64,000 nt of DNA. Source: Bacillus sp. AFS088145 (GTDB lineage: Bacteria; Bacillota; Bacilli; Bacillales; Bacillaceae_G). The stretch is from contig NZ_NUUX01000044.1 of assembly GCF_002564465.1 (NCBI RefSeq), forward strand, positions 81,229-145,228, written 5' to 3'. Shown one piece after another: positions 52,785 through 60,332 of this stretch. The notes below the pieces were generated by a model. That model saw only the letters and a program-made list of their open reading frames with translations, did no database searches and was not told the origin of the DNA. Each line of letters begins with the position of its first letter. The first letter of the stretch is position 1. The position numbers were made by a program, and so were the translations under genes.

Positions 52785-52961
52785 CAAAACCTGCTGTGTG
52801 CGTTGTCATTTTATGCCTTAAACCAATGATTTTGTATAGGAAGACCGATATTTAAGTAACAACATCGTGCCTATTTATAGGAGGATGAAAGTTACTTGTG
52901 AGGACATCCACCTTGGAGTTCGGTTTACTTTAGGCATAAAAAGAACAACGGCATTTGCGGG
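52785..52961 (-). ncRNA. ssrS: Probable 6S RNA (RNA polymerase regulator)
   Basis: The gap between convergent genes folds as one long imperfect hairpin: the ends pair (CCTGC with GCGGG, TTGT with ACAA, TATGCC with GGCATA), enclosing a bubble and an inner AAGTAAC/GTTACTT stem, the 6S plan. On the minus strand the 5' bubble reads GCCTAAAGTAAACCGAAC, about 40 nt from the end of the closing stem. From memory B. subtilis 6S-1 uses ...GACCGAAC there as the template for product RNAs beginning GUUCGG. Against minus: no promoter is clear on that strand, while the plus strand has TTGCAA-17-TAGAAT (52741-52769). The strand is therefore tentative. Confidence 0.5.
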
Positions 52962-52996
52962 AAAAAAAACCATTCACATTTTGTGAATGGTTTTTT
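52962..52996. terminator. Bidirectional terminator
   Basis: A8 then CCATTCACA/TGTGAATGG then T6; serves the EamA gene on the minus strand and any plus-strand transcript. Confidence 0.85.
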
Positions 52997-53909
52997 CTTC
53001 TTTATATAATTGCTTTTTACTTTTGTTCTTTCTAATTTGAGTTACGATAGTAGAAACTAAAATCAAGCTACAACCGAATAAACCAATTTCTTGTAATCTT
53101 TCTCCACCATAATAATACCCAGTAATCGCAGCAAAAACTGGCTCAGTAGCGAGTATAATCCCTACCTCAGTTGCACTTATTGTACGTTGGGCAAACATTT
53201 GGATAAAGAAAGCTGCAGCGGTACAAAAAATGGCAGTAAATAGAATTGAAAAAACAAAATATTTATTTGTCCATAATGCATGGTTGAAAATGACTTGCCA
53301 ATCCTCAAAGATTAAAGCAAATGTCCATGAGGCTAAACCTACAAAAGTTATTTGTACAGTTGCCAGTTGTAGTGAATTATAACTAGGTGAGTAGATCGTT
53401 GAATAAATAATATGAAGAGCAAACGCAATCGCACTGAAAAAGGAAATAATATCACCAGAATTAAACTTGGAATTTGTTGATAGTGTTAATAAAAATAATC
53501 CGATGAAAGCAATAATTGCACATACATTTTCTCGTAAAGTAGGTTTTTTCTTATATTTAAAGAATAAAAGAAATGGAACAATCGCAACACTAATACCTAT
53601 TATAAAACCTGATTTGGATATAGATGTGTAAAGTAATCCAAATGTTTGAAATACAAAACCTAGAAATAAAAATAATCCTATTACGATCCCGGGGAAAATA
53701 AAACCAGCTTTCCCGCGATATCTTTTATTATTTTTTCGATTTAATAAAGTTTGAACTGTAAATAGTACAATTGCTGCTACAATAAATCGTAATGCATTAA
53801 ATGTAAATGGTTGGACAAACTTAAGTGTTTCTTTAACAATGAAAAGCGAAGAACCCCAAATGAAGGACACAAAGAGTAAAGAAGAAAAAGCGATTAATTT
53901 ATTTTTCAT
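52974..53909 (-). CDS. EamA/DMT-family transporter
   Basis: About 311 aa with ten membrane helices in two EamA repeats (SFIWGSSLFIVKETLKFVQPF opening the first; the second from about residue 150 with the ATEPVFAAITGYYYGGE motif near its end). Drug/metabolite superfamily permease of unknown substrate. ATG 53909 is chosen because AAAAGGA lies nine bases upstream; the frame runs back through the RNase H gene, which is clearly separate. Confidence 0.9.
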   Translation of the reverse strand: MKNKLIAFSSLLFVSFIWGSSLFIVKETLKFVQPFTFNALRFIVAAIVLFTVQTLLNRKNNKRYRGKAGFIFPGIVIGLFLFLGFVFQTFGLLYTSISKSGFIIGISVAIVPFLLFFKYKKKPTLRENVCAIIAFIGLFLLTLSTNSKFNSGDIISFFSAIAFALHIIYSTIYSPSYNSLQLATVQITFVGLASWTFALIFEDWQVIFNHALWTNKYFVFSILFTAIFCTAAAFFIQMFAQRTISATEVGIILATEPVFAAITGYYYGGERLQEIGLFGCSLILVSTIVTQIRKNKSKKQLYKEEKTIHKM

Positions 53910-53925
53910 ATCGTCCATTCCTTTT

Positions 53926-54306
53926 TTATTTGATAGCTTTTCGAGCAAGTTCATCAGCAACCTTATTTGCGCTTGATGGAATCCATTTAATAAAGAAAAG
54001 TTCAAGTTGATTAATCAACTTTAATGATTTCTCTAATAAAGGAATAAACAAATCGTTTTTCGAATATTTCTTATCAATACTTTCTTCAACGATTTTTGAA
54101 TCTGTACGGAATGAAACAATTGTTAAATTATTTTTGACACAATAATCTAGTGCAAGTAGCAATGCATGAAACTCAGCTTCATGATTAGACATCGAATCTA
54201 ATGGAATACTTAAAAAAACAGGTTCTTTAATTCCTTTTATGAAAATACCTGCACCTGAAGGCCCGGGATTTCCTTTGGAAGCTCCGTCAATATAAACTTC
54301 AATCAT
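53926..54306 (-). CDS. ypdQ: RNase HI-like protein YpdQ
   Basis: A 126-aa RNase H-fold protein. The four acidic active-site residues are all seen: YIDGASKGNPGPSG (D), SNHEAEFHALLLA (E), FRTDSKIV (D), and NKVADELARKA (D). It is the short form without an N-terminal hybrid-binding domain, like B. subtilis YpdQ. It may act on RNA in RNA/DNA hybrids, although activity of this paralogue is unproven. GGAGGTTTAC precedes the ATG. Divergent from ypeP. Confidence 0.88.
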   Translation of the reverse strand: MIEVYIDGASKGNPGPSGAGIFIKGIKEPVFLSIPLDSMSNHEAEFHALLLALDYCVKNNLTIVSFRTDSKIVEESIDKKYSKNDLFIPLLEKSLKLINQLELFFIKWIPSSANKVADELARKAIK

Positions 54307-54437
54307 AGTAAACCTCCAACACTTATATATGTACCATTTTAGTATATATTCAAAAAAATGAAAACTTAAAATATGAAATGAAGTAATTTATATTCAACCA
54401 TAGCAAGTCTAAATAAACGATAGAAGAGGTGTGTCGG

Positions 54438-55094
54438 ATGAAGCTAAAGATCAGTTGGAAGTATCAAACCAAAAAGAAATATCAAATTACACTTGAAACT
54501 GAATGGTTAGAAATAAAAGAAGCACTACTTTTAGCGGAAGATTTTGAAAGTACAGGTAGAACAAGAGAAATCATCTTTTTAGATCAATTCGACACAGAGT
54601 GGACTAAAAAACAAGTAATAAAATACTTAAAAGAACTCGAAGAAGAACCTCATAATATTTCAATTTTTTTTGACGGCGGATTTGATCTATCAACCTCTAT
54701 ATCTGGAATAGGTGTATGCTTATACTTTAGTCAAAATGGTAAAAACTATCGAAAGAGGTTTAATGAAAAATTAGATGGGTTAATGACAAATAATGAAGCG
54801 GAGTTTGCTGCAATTGAAAATGCAATCCTATTATTAGAGGAAATGAATATAACAGGACAAACGATTGTTATTAAAGGGGATTCACAAGTAGTCATTAATC
54901 AATTAAATGGAGATTGGCCTTGTTATGAAGAACAACATGAACGATTCATAAATCGAATTGAAAGAAAATGTAAAAACTTAAAATTAACCTTACAATTAGA
55001 ACTTATTAAACGTAATGATAATAAAGAAGCTCATAATTTAGCAACGCAAGCACTTAAAGGGAATAAGATAATAAGTACAATTGAAGTTACATGA
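54438..55094 (+). CDS. ypeP: RNase H-like protein YpeP
   Basis: A 218-aa protein with a roughly 75-residue N-terminal extension and a C-terminal RNase H fold: IFFDGGFDLSTSISGIGV (D), NNEAEFAAIENAI (E), IKGDSQVVINQLNG (D). The usual fourth acidic position (AD-x-LA) is AHNLA here, so one metal ligand is replaced by His. AAGAGGTG before ATG 54438 sets the start. ypeQ follows 16 bp later, as in B. subtilis. Confidence 0.85.
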   Translation: MKLKISWKYQTKKKYQITLETEWLEIKEALLLAEDFESTGRTREIIFLDQFDTEWTKKQVIKYLKELEEEPHNISIFFDGGFDLSTSISGIGVCLYFSQNGKNYRKRFNEKLDGLMTNNEAEFAAIENAILLLEEMNITGQTIVIKGDSQVVINQLNGDWPCYEEQHERFINRIERKCKNLKLTLQLELIKRNDNKEAHNLATQALKGNKIISTIEVT

Positions 55095-55110
55095 AGAGGT
55101 GAATTGAATT

Positions 55111-55296
55111 ATGGAACGTAAAGAAATCTTGGAGGAAATAGATTCTTTAATAAAGACTTATTGCGATGGCTGTTTTGTCTATAAACATTTTAGAAAAGAC
55201 CATAGTCAAAAATTCGCACAATCATTTTGTATTAATAAATGTACAGTTGGTGAAAAAATAAAAGCGATCGGTAAGCAATTAACTTCTGATTGTTAA
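55111..55296 (+). CDS. ypeQ: Zinc-finger family protein YpeQ
   Basis: A 61-aa protein with four cysteines in C-x2-C ... C-x3-C arrangement (CDGC near the middle, CINKC near the end), a plausible structural zinc site. GAGGTGAATT precedes the ATG. It is the last gene of the ypeP-ypeQ pair; function unknown. Confidence 0.85.
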   Translation: MERKEILEEIDSLIKTYCDGCFVYKHFRKDHSQKFAQSFCINKCTVGEKIKAIGKQLTSDC

Positions 55297-55382
55297 CTCA
55301 AACATTAAATGGAATATAGCAAACTTTGATAACTAATGTTTACGTAAATTTACTATTATTGACTGAGTCGTAATTCAAAATA

Positions 55383-55436
55383 AAAAAAGAGGGAGAGGGT
55401 GGCCAAATAGTATTACATTAGGGGAACCCTCTTTTT
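55383..55436 (+). terminator. Terminator after ypeQ
   Basis: AAAAAAGAGGG/CCCTCTTTTT outer stem with a large GC-rich loop. Confidence 0.65.
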
Positions 55437-55850
55437 AACGGCAATTAAGGATGAAATGTTAGAAAAGAAGCTTGGACTGCAAATAAAATCCAGAAATCGC
55501 AAATAAAATTAGCAAATCTGCAATTGAAAATTGAGAACCGCAATTAAAATTTACAAATCTGCAATTAAATCCAAGATTGTAGCAAATAAATTTAATTATT
55601 ACCTATACCAGTAAGGGTATTAAGAGCTAATAATTGTACAATAGCCGAATCTTTGAAATGGAAAACTACCAAATATGCTCCAACAAATACTAAACCGTAT
55701 AAATATTCTAATAATCTTAAATTAGGAATGTTTTTTTATGAAAAGTACTATTGGGATACCCCCACTACTTAGATTAACATAGTTAAGGTAATAATATTTT
55801 GTTCCCAAACGTTCGTATTTTGTATTTAAAACACAATATTTTAACGTTTA
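55437..55850. other. About 410 bp without a gene
   Basis: Contains the periodic repeat described separately, then AT-rich sequence with no ORF carrying a ribosome site. CAAACGTTCGTATTTTGTAT near 55806 shows partial symmetry only. Confidence 0.5.
55479..55600. repeat. Tandem repeat with period of about 20.5 bp
   Basis: Six units starting with GCAAATAAA or GCAATTAAA at 55479, 55499, 55520, 55540, 55561 and 55582 (steps 20, 21, 20, 21, 21). Consensus GCAAWTRAAAWT then a variable AGNAAATCT. Non-coding; every frame has stops. Confidence 0.85.
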
Positions 55851-55903
55851 AAAAAAGAGGTGTCTCTGAGTCCGATAACCTGACTTTTGAGACAACCTCT
55901 TTT
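55851..55903 (-). terminator. Terminator of the DUF2564 gene
   Basis: AAAAAAGAGGTGTCTC/GAGACAACCTCTTTTT stem just after the stop on the minus strand. Confidence 0.85.
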
Positions 55904-55906
55904 TCA

Positions 55907-56152
55907 TTATATCTGAGCTTCTCTTATTTGTTGCTCAACTTGCATTAAGTCTTCTTCTTGTTTCTTTAAAAACTCATCATCTAAATCAGTAGCAAGGCCC
56001 TTCATTTTTTCAAGCTGTTCTCTTGCTTGATTAACTGCAGTTGTTGCATCGGTTAATTGTTGCTCATCCATGCTCATTGTTGCATAGCCTACAAGCTTTT
56101 GAGCAGCTTTAACTTTCATTTCTACGTCCTCAAAATTATTAAAATTTGACAT
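55907..56152 (-). CDS. DUF2564 family protein
   Basis: An 81-aa, two- to three-helix soluble protein (MSNFNNFEDVEMKVKAAQKLVGYATMS... AVNQAREQLEKMKG...). It resembles the short Bacillus DUF2564 proteins that lie near cold-shock genes. AAGGAGGGTG before ATG 56152 is decisive; the frame extends 36 bases upstream across that site. Function unknown; no catalytic motif. Confidence 0.75.
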   Translation of the reverse strand: MSNFNNFEDVEMKVKAAQKLVGYATMSMDEQQLTDATTAVNQAREQLEKMKGLATDLDDEFLKKQEEDLMQVEQQIREAQI

Positions 56153-56266
56153 AAACACCCTCCTTATTTCACTTCGTATTATTCCCAAATAAAATAGGAA
56201 TCATGAAAAGCGAGAGGATTTTTTTTGATTAAGTGTACTGAATAATTTTTCTCTTAATAAAAAATA

Positions 56267-56294
56267 AAAAAGGACTGATAAAATCAGTCCTTTA
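56267..56294 (-). terminator. Terminator of the cold-shock gene
   Basis: AGGACTGAT/ATCAGTCCT stem, T-rich on the minus strand. Confidence 0.8.
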
Positions 56295-56310
56295 TGTAGT
56301 CAAGTTTATT

Positions 56311-56508
56311 TTATAGCTTTACTACGTTAGCAGCTTGAGGTCCACGGTTACCTTCAACAATGTCAAAAGAAACTTCAGCACCTTCTTCTAAAGATTTGAA
56401 TCCGTCAGTTTGGATTGCTGAGAAATGTACGAATACATCGTCTCCACCTTCAACTTCGATGAATCCGAAACCTTTTTCATTGTTGAACCATTTTACTTTT
56501 CCTTGCAT
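56311..56508 (-). CDS. cspD: Cold-shock protein (CspA/CspD family)
   Basis: A 65-aa single OB-fold RNA chaperone. RNP1 KGFGFIEV and RNP2 VFVHF are intact, and the protein opens [13 protein letters not shown]. It binds single-stranded RNA and prevents misfolding in the cold and during growth. AGGAGGAAAAG before ATG 56508. The predicted transcript has a leader of about 75 nt, as usual for csp genes. The exact csp letter is a guess from the neighbourhood. Confidence 0.9.
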   Translation of the reverse strand: MQGKVKWFNNEKGFGFIEVEGGDDVFVHFSAIQTDGFKSLEEGAEVSFDIVEGNRGPQAANVVKL

Positions 56509-56591
56509 TTTTCTTTTCCTCCTAAAACATTGCACATGAAGCGCGAAAGAATTTCCATTTATTAATAATTTTAATAATAAATGTTGAAATT

Positions 56592-56620
56592 AATATACAA
56601 CTATTAAGAATATAAGTCAA
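56592..56620 (-). promoter_or_regulatory. Promoter of the cold-shock gene
   Basis: Minus strand TTGACT (56620-56615), 17-bp spacer, TATATT (56597-56592). Confidence 0.6.
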
Positions 56621-56695
56621 GTAAGCGCTTAATATCAAAATATACATTCAATTGACTTAAAAATTTCATAAATAAAATAAAAAGTTAATATTAGT

Positions 56696-56713
56696 TTGTG
56701 AAAATATTCACAA
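56696..56713. promoter_or_regulatory. Rex operator (redox-sensing repressor box)
   Basis: TTGTGAAAATATTCACAA, a perfect match to the Firmicute Rex consensus TTGTGAAnnnnTTCACAA. Its 3' half forms the -35 (TTCACA, 56708-56713) of the promoter below, so bound Rex would block it. Confidence 0.7.
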
Positions 56714-56735
56714 ATAGAAAAGTACATGATATACT
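56708..56735 (+). promoter_or_regulatory. Promoter of the 74-aa gene
   Basis: TTCACA (56708-56713), 16-bp spacer, TATACT (56730-56735) with an upstream TG (extended -10). Confidence 0.55.
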
Positions 56736-56812
56736 ACAACCATAGTAAGTAATTTAAATTACTACTAAGAATCAATCTTGATTTCACTTTATATAGAGAC
56801 GGAGAGATGAAC

Positions 56813-57037
56813 ATGATTCATTGTGAATGGATTGAATTTAAAATTGAAAATGATTTAATAACAGAGGAAATATTTGAAGAAATGATGAATGATACATTTC
56901 AAGCAATGATGGTTGACGAAAATAACTTTCCTCAATATATATGGACAGCTAACTATGTTGTCATTGTAACAAAACGAATTAAAATATTAGAAGAAGTAGA
57001 ATTTATACAAATACCACGTAATCCAGCGTGTAGTTAA
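56813..57037 (+). CDS. Hypothetical 74-aa protein under a Rex-box promoter
   Basis: Starts MIHCEWIEFKIENDLITEEIF and ends FIQIPRNPACS. Acidic N-terminal half, beta-rich C-terminal half (YVVIVTKRIKILEEVEF), two cysteines, no membrane segment. ATG 56813 is six bases from GGAGAG and preferred to the ATG at 56807, which abuts that site. No family recognised. A Rex box in the promoter suggests expression when NADH is high (low oxygen). Confidence 0.7.
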   Translation: MIHCEWIEFKIENDLITEEIFEEMMNDTFQAMMVDENNFPQYIWTANYVVIVTKRIKILEEVEFIQIPRNPACS

Positions 57038-57055
57038 AAGCATCTAACCAAGAAG

Positions 57056-57104
57056 AAAAAAAGGCAGCTCAAGAGAATGAATTCTTTTGGCACTGCCTTT
57101 TTTT
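57056..57104 (+). terminator. Terminator after the 74-aa gene
   Basis: AAAAAAGGCAG/CTGCCTTTTTTT outer stem with an inner AGAGAAT/ATTCTTT helix. Confidence 0.85.
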
Positions 57105-57200
57105 CGTTTCTTCCTGCTTTCCCTACCATTACATAAGTTATATAATAACTATATCTAACAAATAGTGATACAAAAATTAGTTTAAATTGTGAGGAATAAA

Positions 57201-59366
57201 ATGAAATTAATTATTGCCGAAAAACCCGATCAAGGTTTAAAGCTTGCAGCCCCTTTTAAGTTCCAAAAGAAAAAAGGGTTCTTAGTCATTCAACCTAACG
57301 AGTTTTTTCCAAAAGGTGCTTATTTAACTTGGGCTATTGGGCATTTATGTGAGTTATTATCACCTGAAGAATATGATGAAAAATGGAAAAAGTGGTCATT
57401 AAATACATTACCAATTATACCTAACCGCTTTGGACATAAAGTATCAAAAGGAAAATGGGATCAATTTTCAGTCATAAAGAATTTAGTCCACTTAGATGAA
57501 GTTAATGAAATAATTCTTGCAGGTGACTGTGAGCGTGAAGGAGAACATATCGTTCGCCTTATTTTAAATTTAGCTGGAAATAAAAAGCCAATGAGAAGAC
57601 TTTGGATTTCGTCATTAACAGAAAATGCTGTTAAAAAAGGATTTAGTCAACTATTGGATGAAAGCGAAACAAAAAGCTTATTCTTTGAGGCGTATAGCCG
57701 TGCATGTGCTGATTGGTTAGTTGGGATGAATGCATCAAGAGTATATTCATTACATTTACAAAAAAAAGGTATCCAGGATGTATTTTCGTTAGGAAGAGTT
57801 CAAACCCCAACACTCGCTCTTATTGTCAAAAGAGAACTTGAGATTGAAAGGTTTAATTCCGAACCTTATTGGGAAGTTTTTGCTACATTTCAATTTGATA
57901 AGCAAAAGTTTTTTGGGAAATGGCATAATGAATCAGAATCTAAAATTATGTCAAAGGAATTAGCAGAAAAAATTGCTGGCTTTTGTGAAAATAAAAATGT
58001 AAAAATTACTGATATTGAGCAAGAAAGAAAAGAGTTTCAACCACCTTTTCTTTATAATTTATCGGCGCTCCAAGCTGATGCAAACAGTAAATATAAATTT
58101 TCACCACAAAAAACTCTCGAGATTGCACAAAAACTTTATGTCAAAGGGAATATTTCATACCCACGTTCAGACTCAAGTTTTATTACGAAAGAAGAAGCAA
58201 TGATGCTCCCAGATATATTGAAGAAACTTGAAAATATTGAGCAATTTTCAAAATTCTTCCCTCTGCCAAATCAATCTATATTAAATAATAGTCGCTACGT
58301 TAATGAGAAAAAGGTCACTGATCACTATGCAATTATTCCTACTGAGCAAGTACCAAATATCCATAAAATGAATGATGAAGAATTGAAAATATATGAATTA
58401 ATTGTAAATCGTTTAATTAGTGCACATTATCCTAATTCAATTTTTGATTATACAACAATTCATACGTTAGTAGACGGGCGAGCGACTTTTATTTCAAAAG
58501 GGAAAATAATGGTTCAAGAAGGTTGGCGTAAAGTCATATTCGAAAAATCAAAAGAAAAAAATACAGAAGAACAAAATTTACCCGTTGTTGAAACTGGACA
58601 AGAAGGAATTGTTAAAAAGGTAGAGGTAAAAGAAAAGAAAACTCAAGCACCTAAAAGATATACAGAGGGACAATTAATCACATTAATGAAGTCTGCCGGA
58701 AAACATATTGATAATCCGGAATTAACGAAAATACTAAATAAAACTGAAGGACTAGGTACTGAGGCAACTAGGGCTGGTATTATTGGTACTTTAAAAAATA
58801 GAAAATATATTGAAGTTAAAAAAAATCAAGTTTTCGCTACGGATAAGGGGAAGCTTATAATTTATGCTCTTGGGGAAAATATTTTAACTTCACCTGAAAT
58901 GACTGCAAAATGGGAACAGAGATTAAGTGAAATTGGTGAAGGAAAAGCAAGTAGTCTTGAGTTTATGGAACAAACAAAAAAATTAACTGAAAAAATAATT
59001 CTTGATGCATATGAAAACGAGAAGATATGGAATTTTTCAGAGTTTAAAATTGAAGAGATGCAAAATTCGAAGTTTGGGCCGAAGAAAAAATCAACTAGTG
59101 TTGGAAAATGTATTAAATGCGATGGTAAAATGATCGATAAAGGTTCATTTTATGGTTGTGATCAATTCCAAAAAACAAAATGTGGAGTTACAATTTCAAA
59201 AAAAATATTAGGAAAAACAATTACAAAGACATTAATGAAGCAGTTATTAAACGGTGAGACTACAGAAGTTATTAAAGGATTTTCAAAGGATGGTAAAGAA
59301 TTTGAGGCTTCTTTAAAATTTAATGAATCAGGGAAGATTATGTTTATCCAAAATTCCATTAAATAA
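57201..59366 (+). CDS. topB: DNA topoisomerase III
   Basis: Type IA topoisomerase that separates linked DNA during recombination and replication. 721 aa. N-terminal TOPRIM domain (IIAEKPDQGLKLAAPF; LAGDCEREGEHI with the metal-binding acidic residues), catalytic Tyr320 in GNISYPRSDS, and a short C-terminal zinc-like element with CIKCDGK...YGCDQFQKTKC. ATG 57201 follows GTGAGGA; the GTG at 57189 belongs to that site. It is probably alone in its transcript with the next unknown gene. Confidence 0.95.
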   Translation: MKLIIAEKPDQGLKLAAPFKFQKKKGFLVIQPNEFFPKGAYLTWAIGHLCELLSPEEYDEKWKKWSLNTLPIIPNRFGHKVSKGKWDQFSVIKNLVHLDEVNEIILAGDCEREGEHIVRLILNLAGNKKPMRRLWISSLTENAVKKGFSQLLDESETKSLFFEAYSRACADWLVGMNASRVYSLHLQKKGIQDVFSLGRVQTPTLALIVKRELEIERFNSEPYWEVFATFQFDKQKFFGKWHNESESKIMSKELAEKIAGFCENKNVKITDIEQERKEFQPPFLYNLSALQADANSKYKFSPQKTLEIAQKLYVKGNISYPRSDSSFITKEEAMMLPDILKKLENIEQFSKFFPLPNQSILNNSRYVNEKKVTDHYAIIPTEQVPNIHKMNDEELKIYELIVNRLISAHYPNSIFDYTTIHTLVDGRATFISKGKIMVQEGWRKVIFEKSKEKNTEEQNLPVVETGQEGIVKKVEVKEKKTQAPKRYTEGQLITLMKSAGKHIDNPELTKILNKTEGLGTEATRAGIIGTLKNRKYIEVKKNQVFATDKGKLIIYALGENILTSPEMTAKWEQRLSEIGEGKASSLEFMEQTKKLTEKIILDAYENEKIWNFSEFKIEEMQNSKFGPKKKSTSVGKCIKCDGKMIDKGSFYGCDQFQKTKCGVTISKKILGKTITKTLMKQLLNGETTEVIKGFSKDGKEFEASLKFNESGKIMFIQNSIK

Positions 59367-59447
59367 AGTGGGGCATAATGTAATTTAACTAGTCAATTCT
59401 ATTTTTTATTGCATATACTTATATACAATGATAATAGGAGGATTAGA

Positions 59448-59825
59448 GTGAAGGAATTCTATAGCAATGAACAAGTTTTTCTAACTGGTGGAATTGTTCC
59501 TTCCGTCTATTCATTATGTATAGACTGTAATCGGAAAATTGTACATGTCCTTGACTTGGATCGAGTGGGCACAAGGCCGGTATGTGTATCATTTTCTAAC
59601 AGTTTTGCAGAAAATATTTTTGAACAAATAAGCTTATCAACGTTAGGAAGTTACTTAGAATACCAATACTTAATTTATACGACAGAAGGTATTGTAACAA
59701 AATGGAAAAATAATGAACTTGTAGCGTTAACTAATTTAGATGAATGTAAACCGGAATTCATTAGTTTAATGAAAGAAAGAAGAAATACATGGTCTAAATA
59801 TAAAGCTTTATACAATCGAAAATAA
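59448..59825 (+). CDS. Hypothetical protein
   Basis: GTG 59448 with AGGAGG six bases upstream. 125 aa: MKEFYSNEQVFLTGGIVPSV..., containing a CIDCNRK pair of cysteines, two beta-rich stretches and a basic end (KERRNTWSKYKALYNRK). No membrane segment, no family recognised. Terminator follows. Confidence 0.7.
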   Translation: MKEFYSNEQVFLTGGIVPSVYSLCIDCNRKIVHVLDLDRVGTRPVCVSFSNSFAENIFEQISLSTLGSYLEYQYLIYTTEGIVTKWKNNELVALTNLDECKPEFISLMKERRNTWSKYKALYNRK

Positions 59826-59865
59826 AAAGAAGGATTACTCTTTTAAATAAGAAGTAATCCTTTTT
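59825..59865 (+). terminator. Terminator
   Basis: AAGGATTACT/AGTAATCCTT stem with a T run. Confidence 0.85.
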
Positions 59866-59963
59866 CAATTTAAGAATCAAAATCTCATGCACCGGCATAT
59901 TCCTGTCTTTTCCTGTCTTTATTTGTTAAACTATCAACATATCATAAATTAGAAGGTGACAAA

Positions 59964-60332
59964 ATGATTTGTTTTTTAGAAAATACCTTTCAAATAAAAT
60001 TAGAAAAAAATGATAAAGGTGATTATCCGATTATTGTGACTGACGAAGGTATATTTAGCGAGATGAGCCTGAAAGATAAACCGAGCACTTATGTTAAGTT
60101 TATTATAAATGAATATGATGAGTTAACGATTGATTGGTATATCGAAAATGAAAATCGCTTCTCTGTAAAAAGCCTACAAGTTCATCAAATGATCTTAATA
60201 AACGATCATGATGAAAATTCAATTCAATTTGTATTAGAACGTTGGCAAAGTAGGATGTTTAAGATTCAATGGAAGCCAAAGTTACACATTGAATTTGGTT
60301 TATATTATGAAGTTTGCGATGATTGCGATTAA
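59964..60332 (+). CDS. Hypothetical protein
   Basis: A 122-aa soluble, acidic, beta-rich protein (MICFLENTFQIKLEKNDKGD..., ending YYEVCDDCD). GAAGGTGAC precedes the ATG. No family recognised. It ends in CxxC (CDDC). Its stop overlaps the stop of the convergent transporter gene by four bases. Confidence 0.65.
   Translation: MICFLENTFQIKLEKNDKGDYPIIVTDEGIFSEMSLKDKPSTYVKFIINEYDELTIDWYIENENRFSVKSLQVHQMILINDHDENSIQFVLERWQSRMFKIQWKPKLHIEFGLYYEVCDDCD

Noticed and set aside
53910..54005. EamA transporter start inside the RNase H gene
   Set aside because: The longer frame overlaps ypdQ and has no ribosome site; AAAAGGA nine bases before ATG 53909 gives a normal transporter N-terminus.
55738..55782. 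14-codon ORF after the periodic repeat
   Set aside because: No ribosome site at proper spacing, no conserved feature; within chance expectation.
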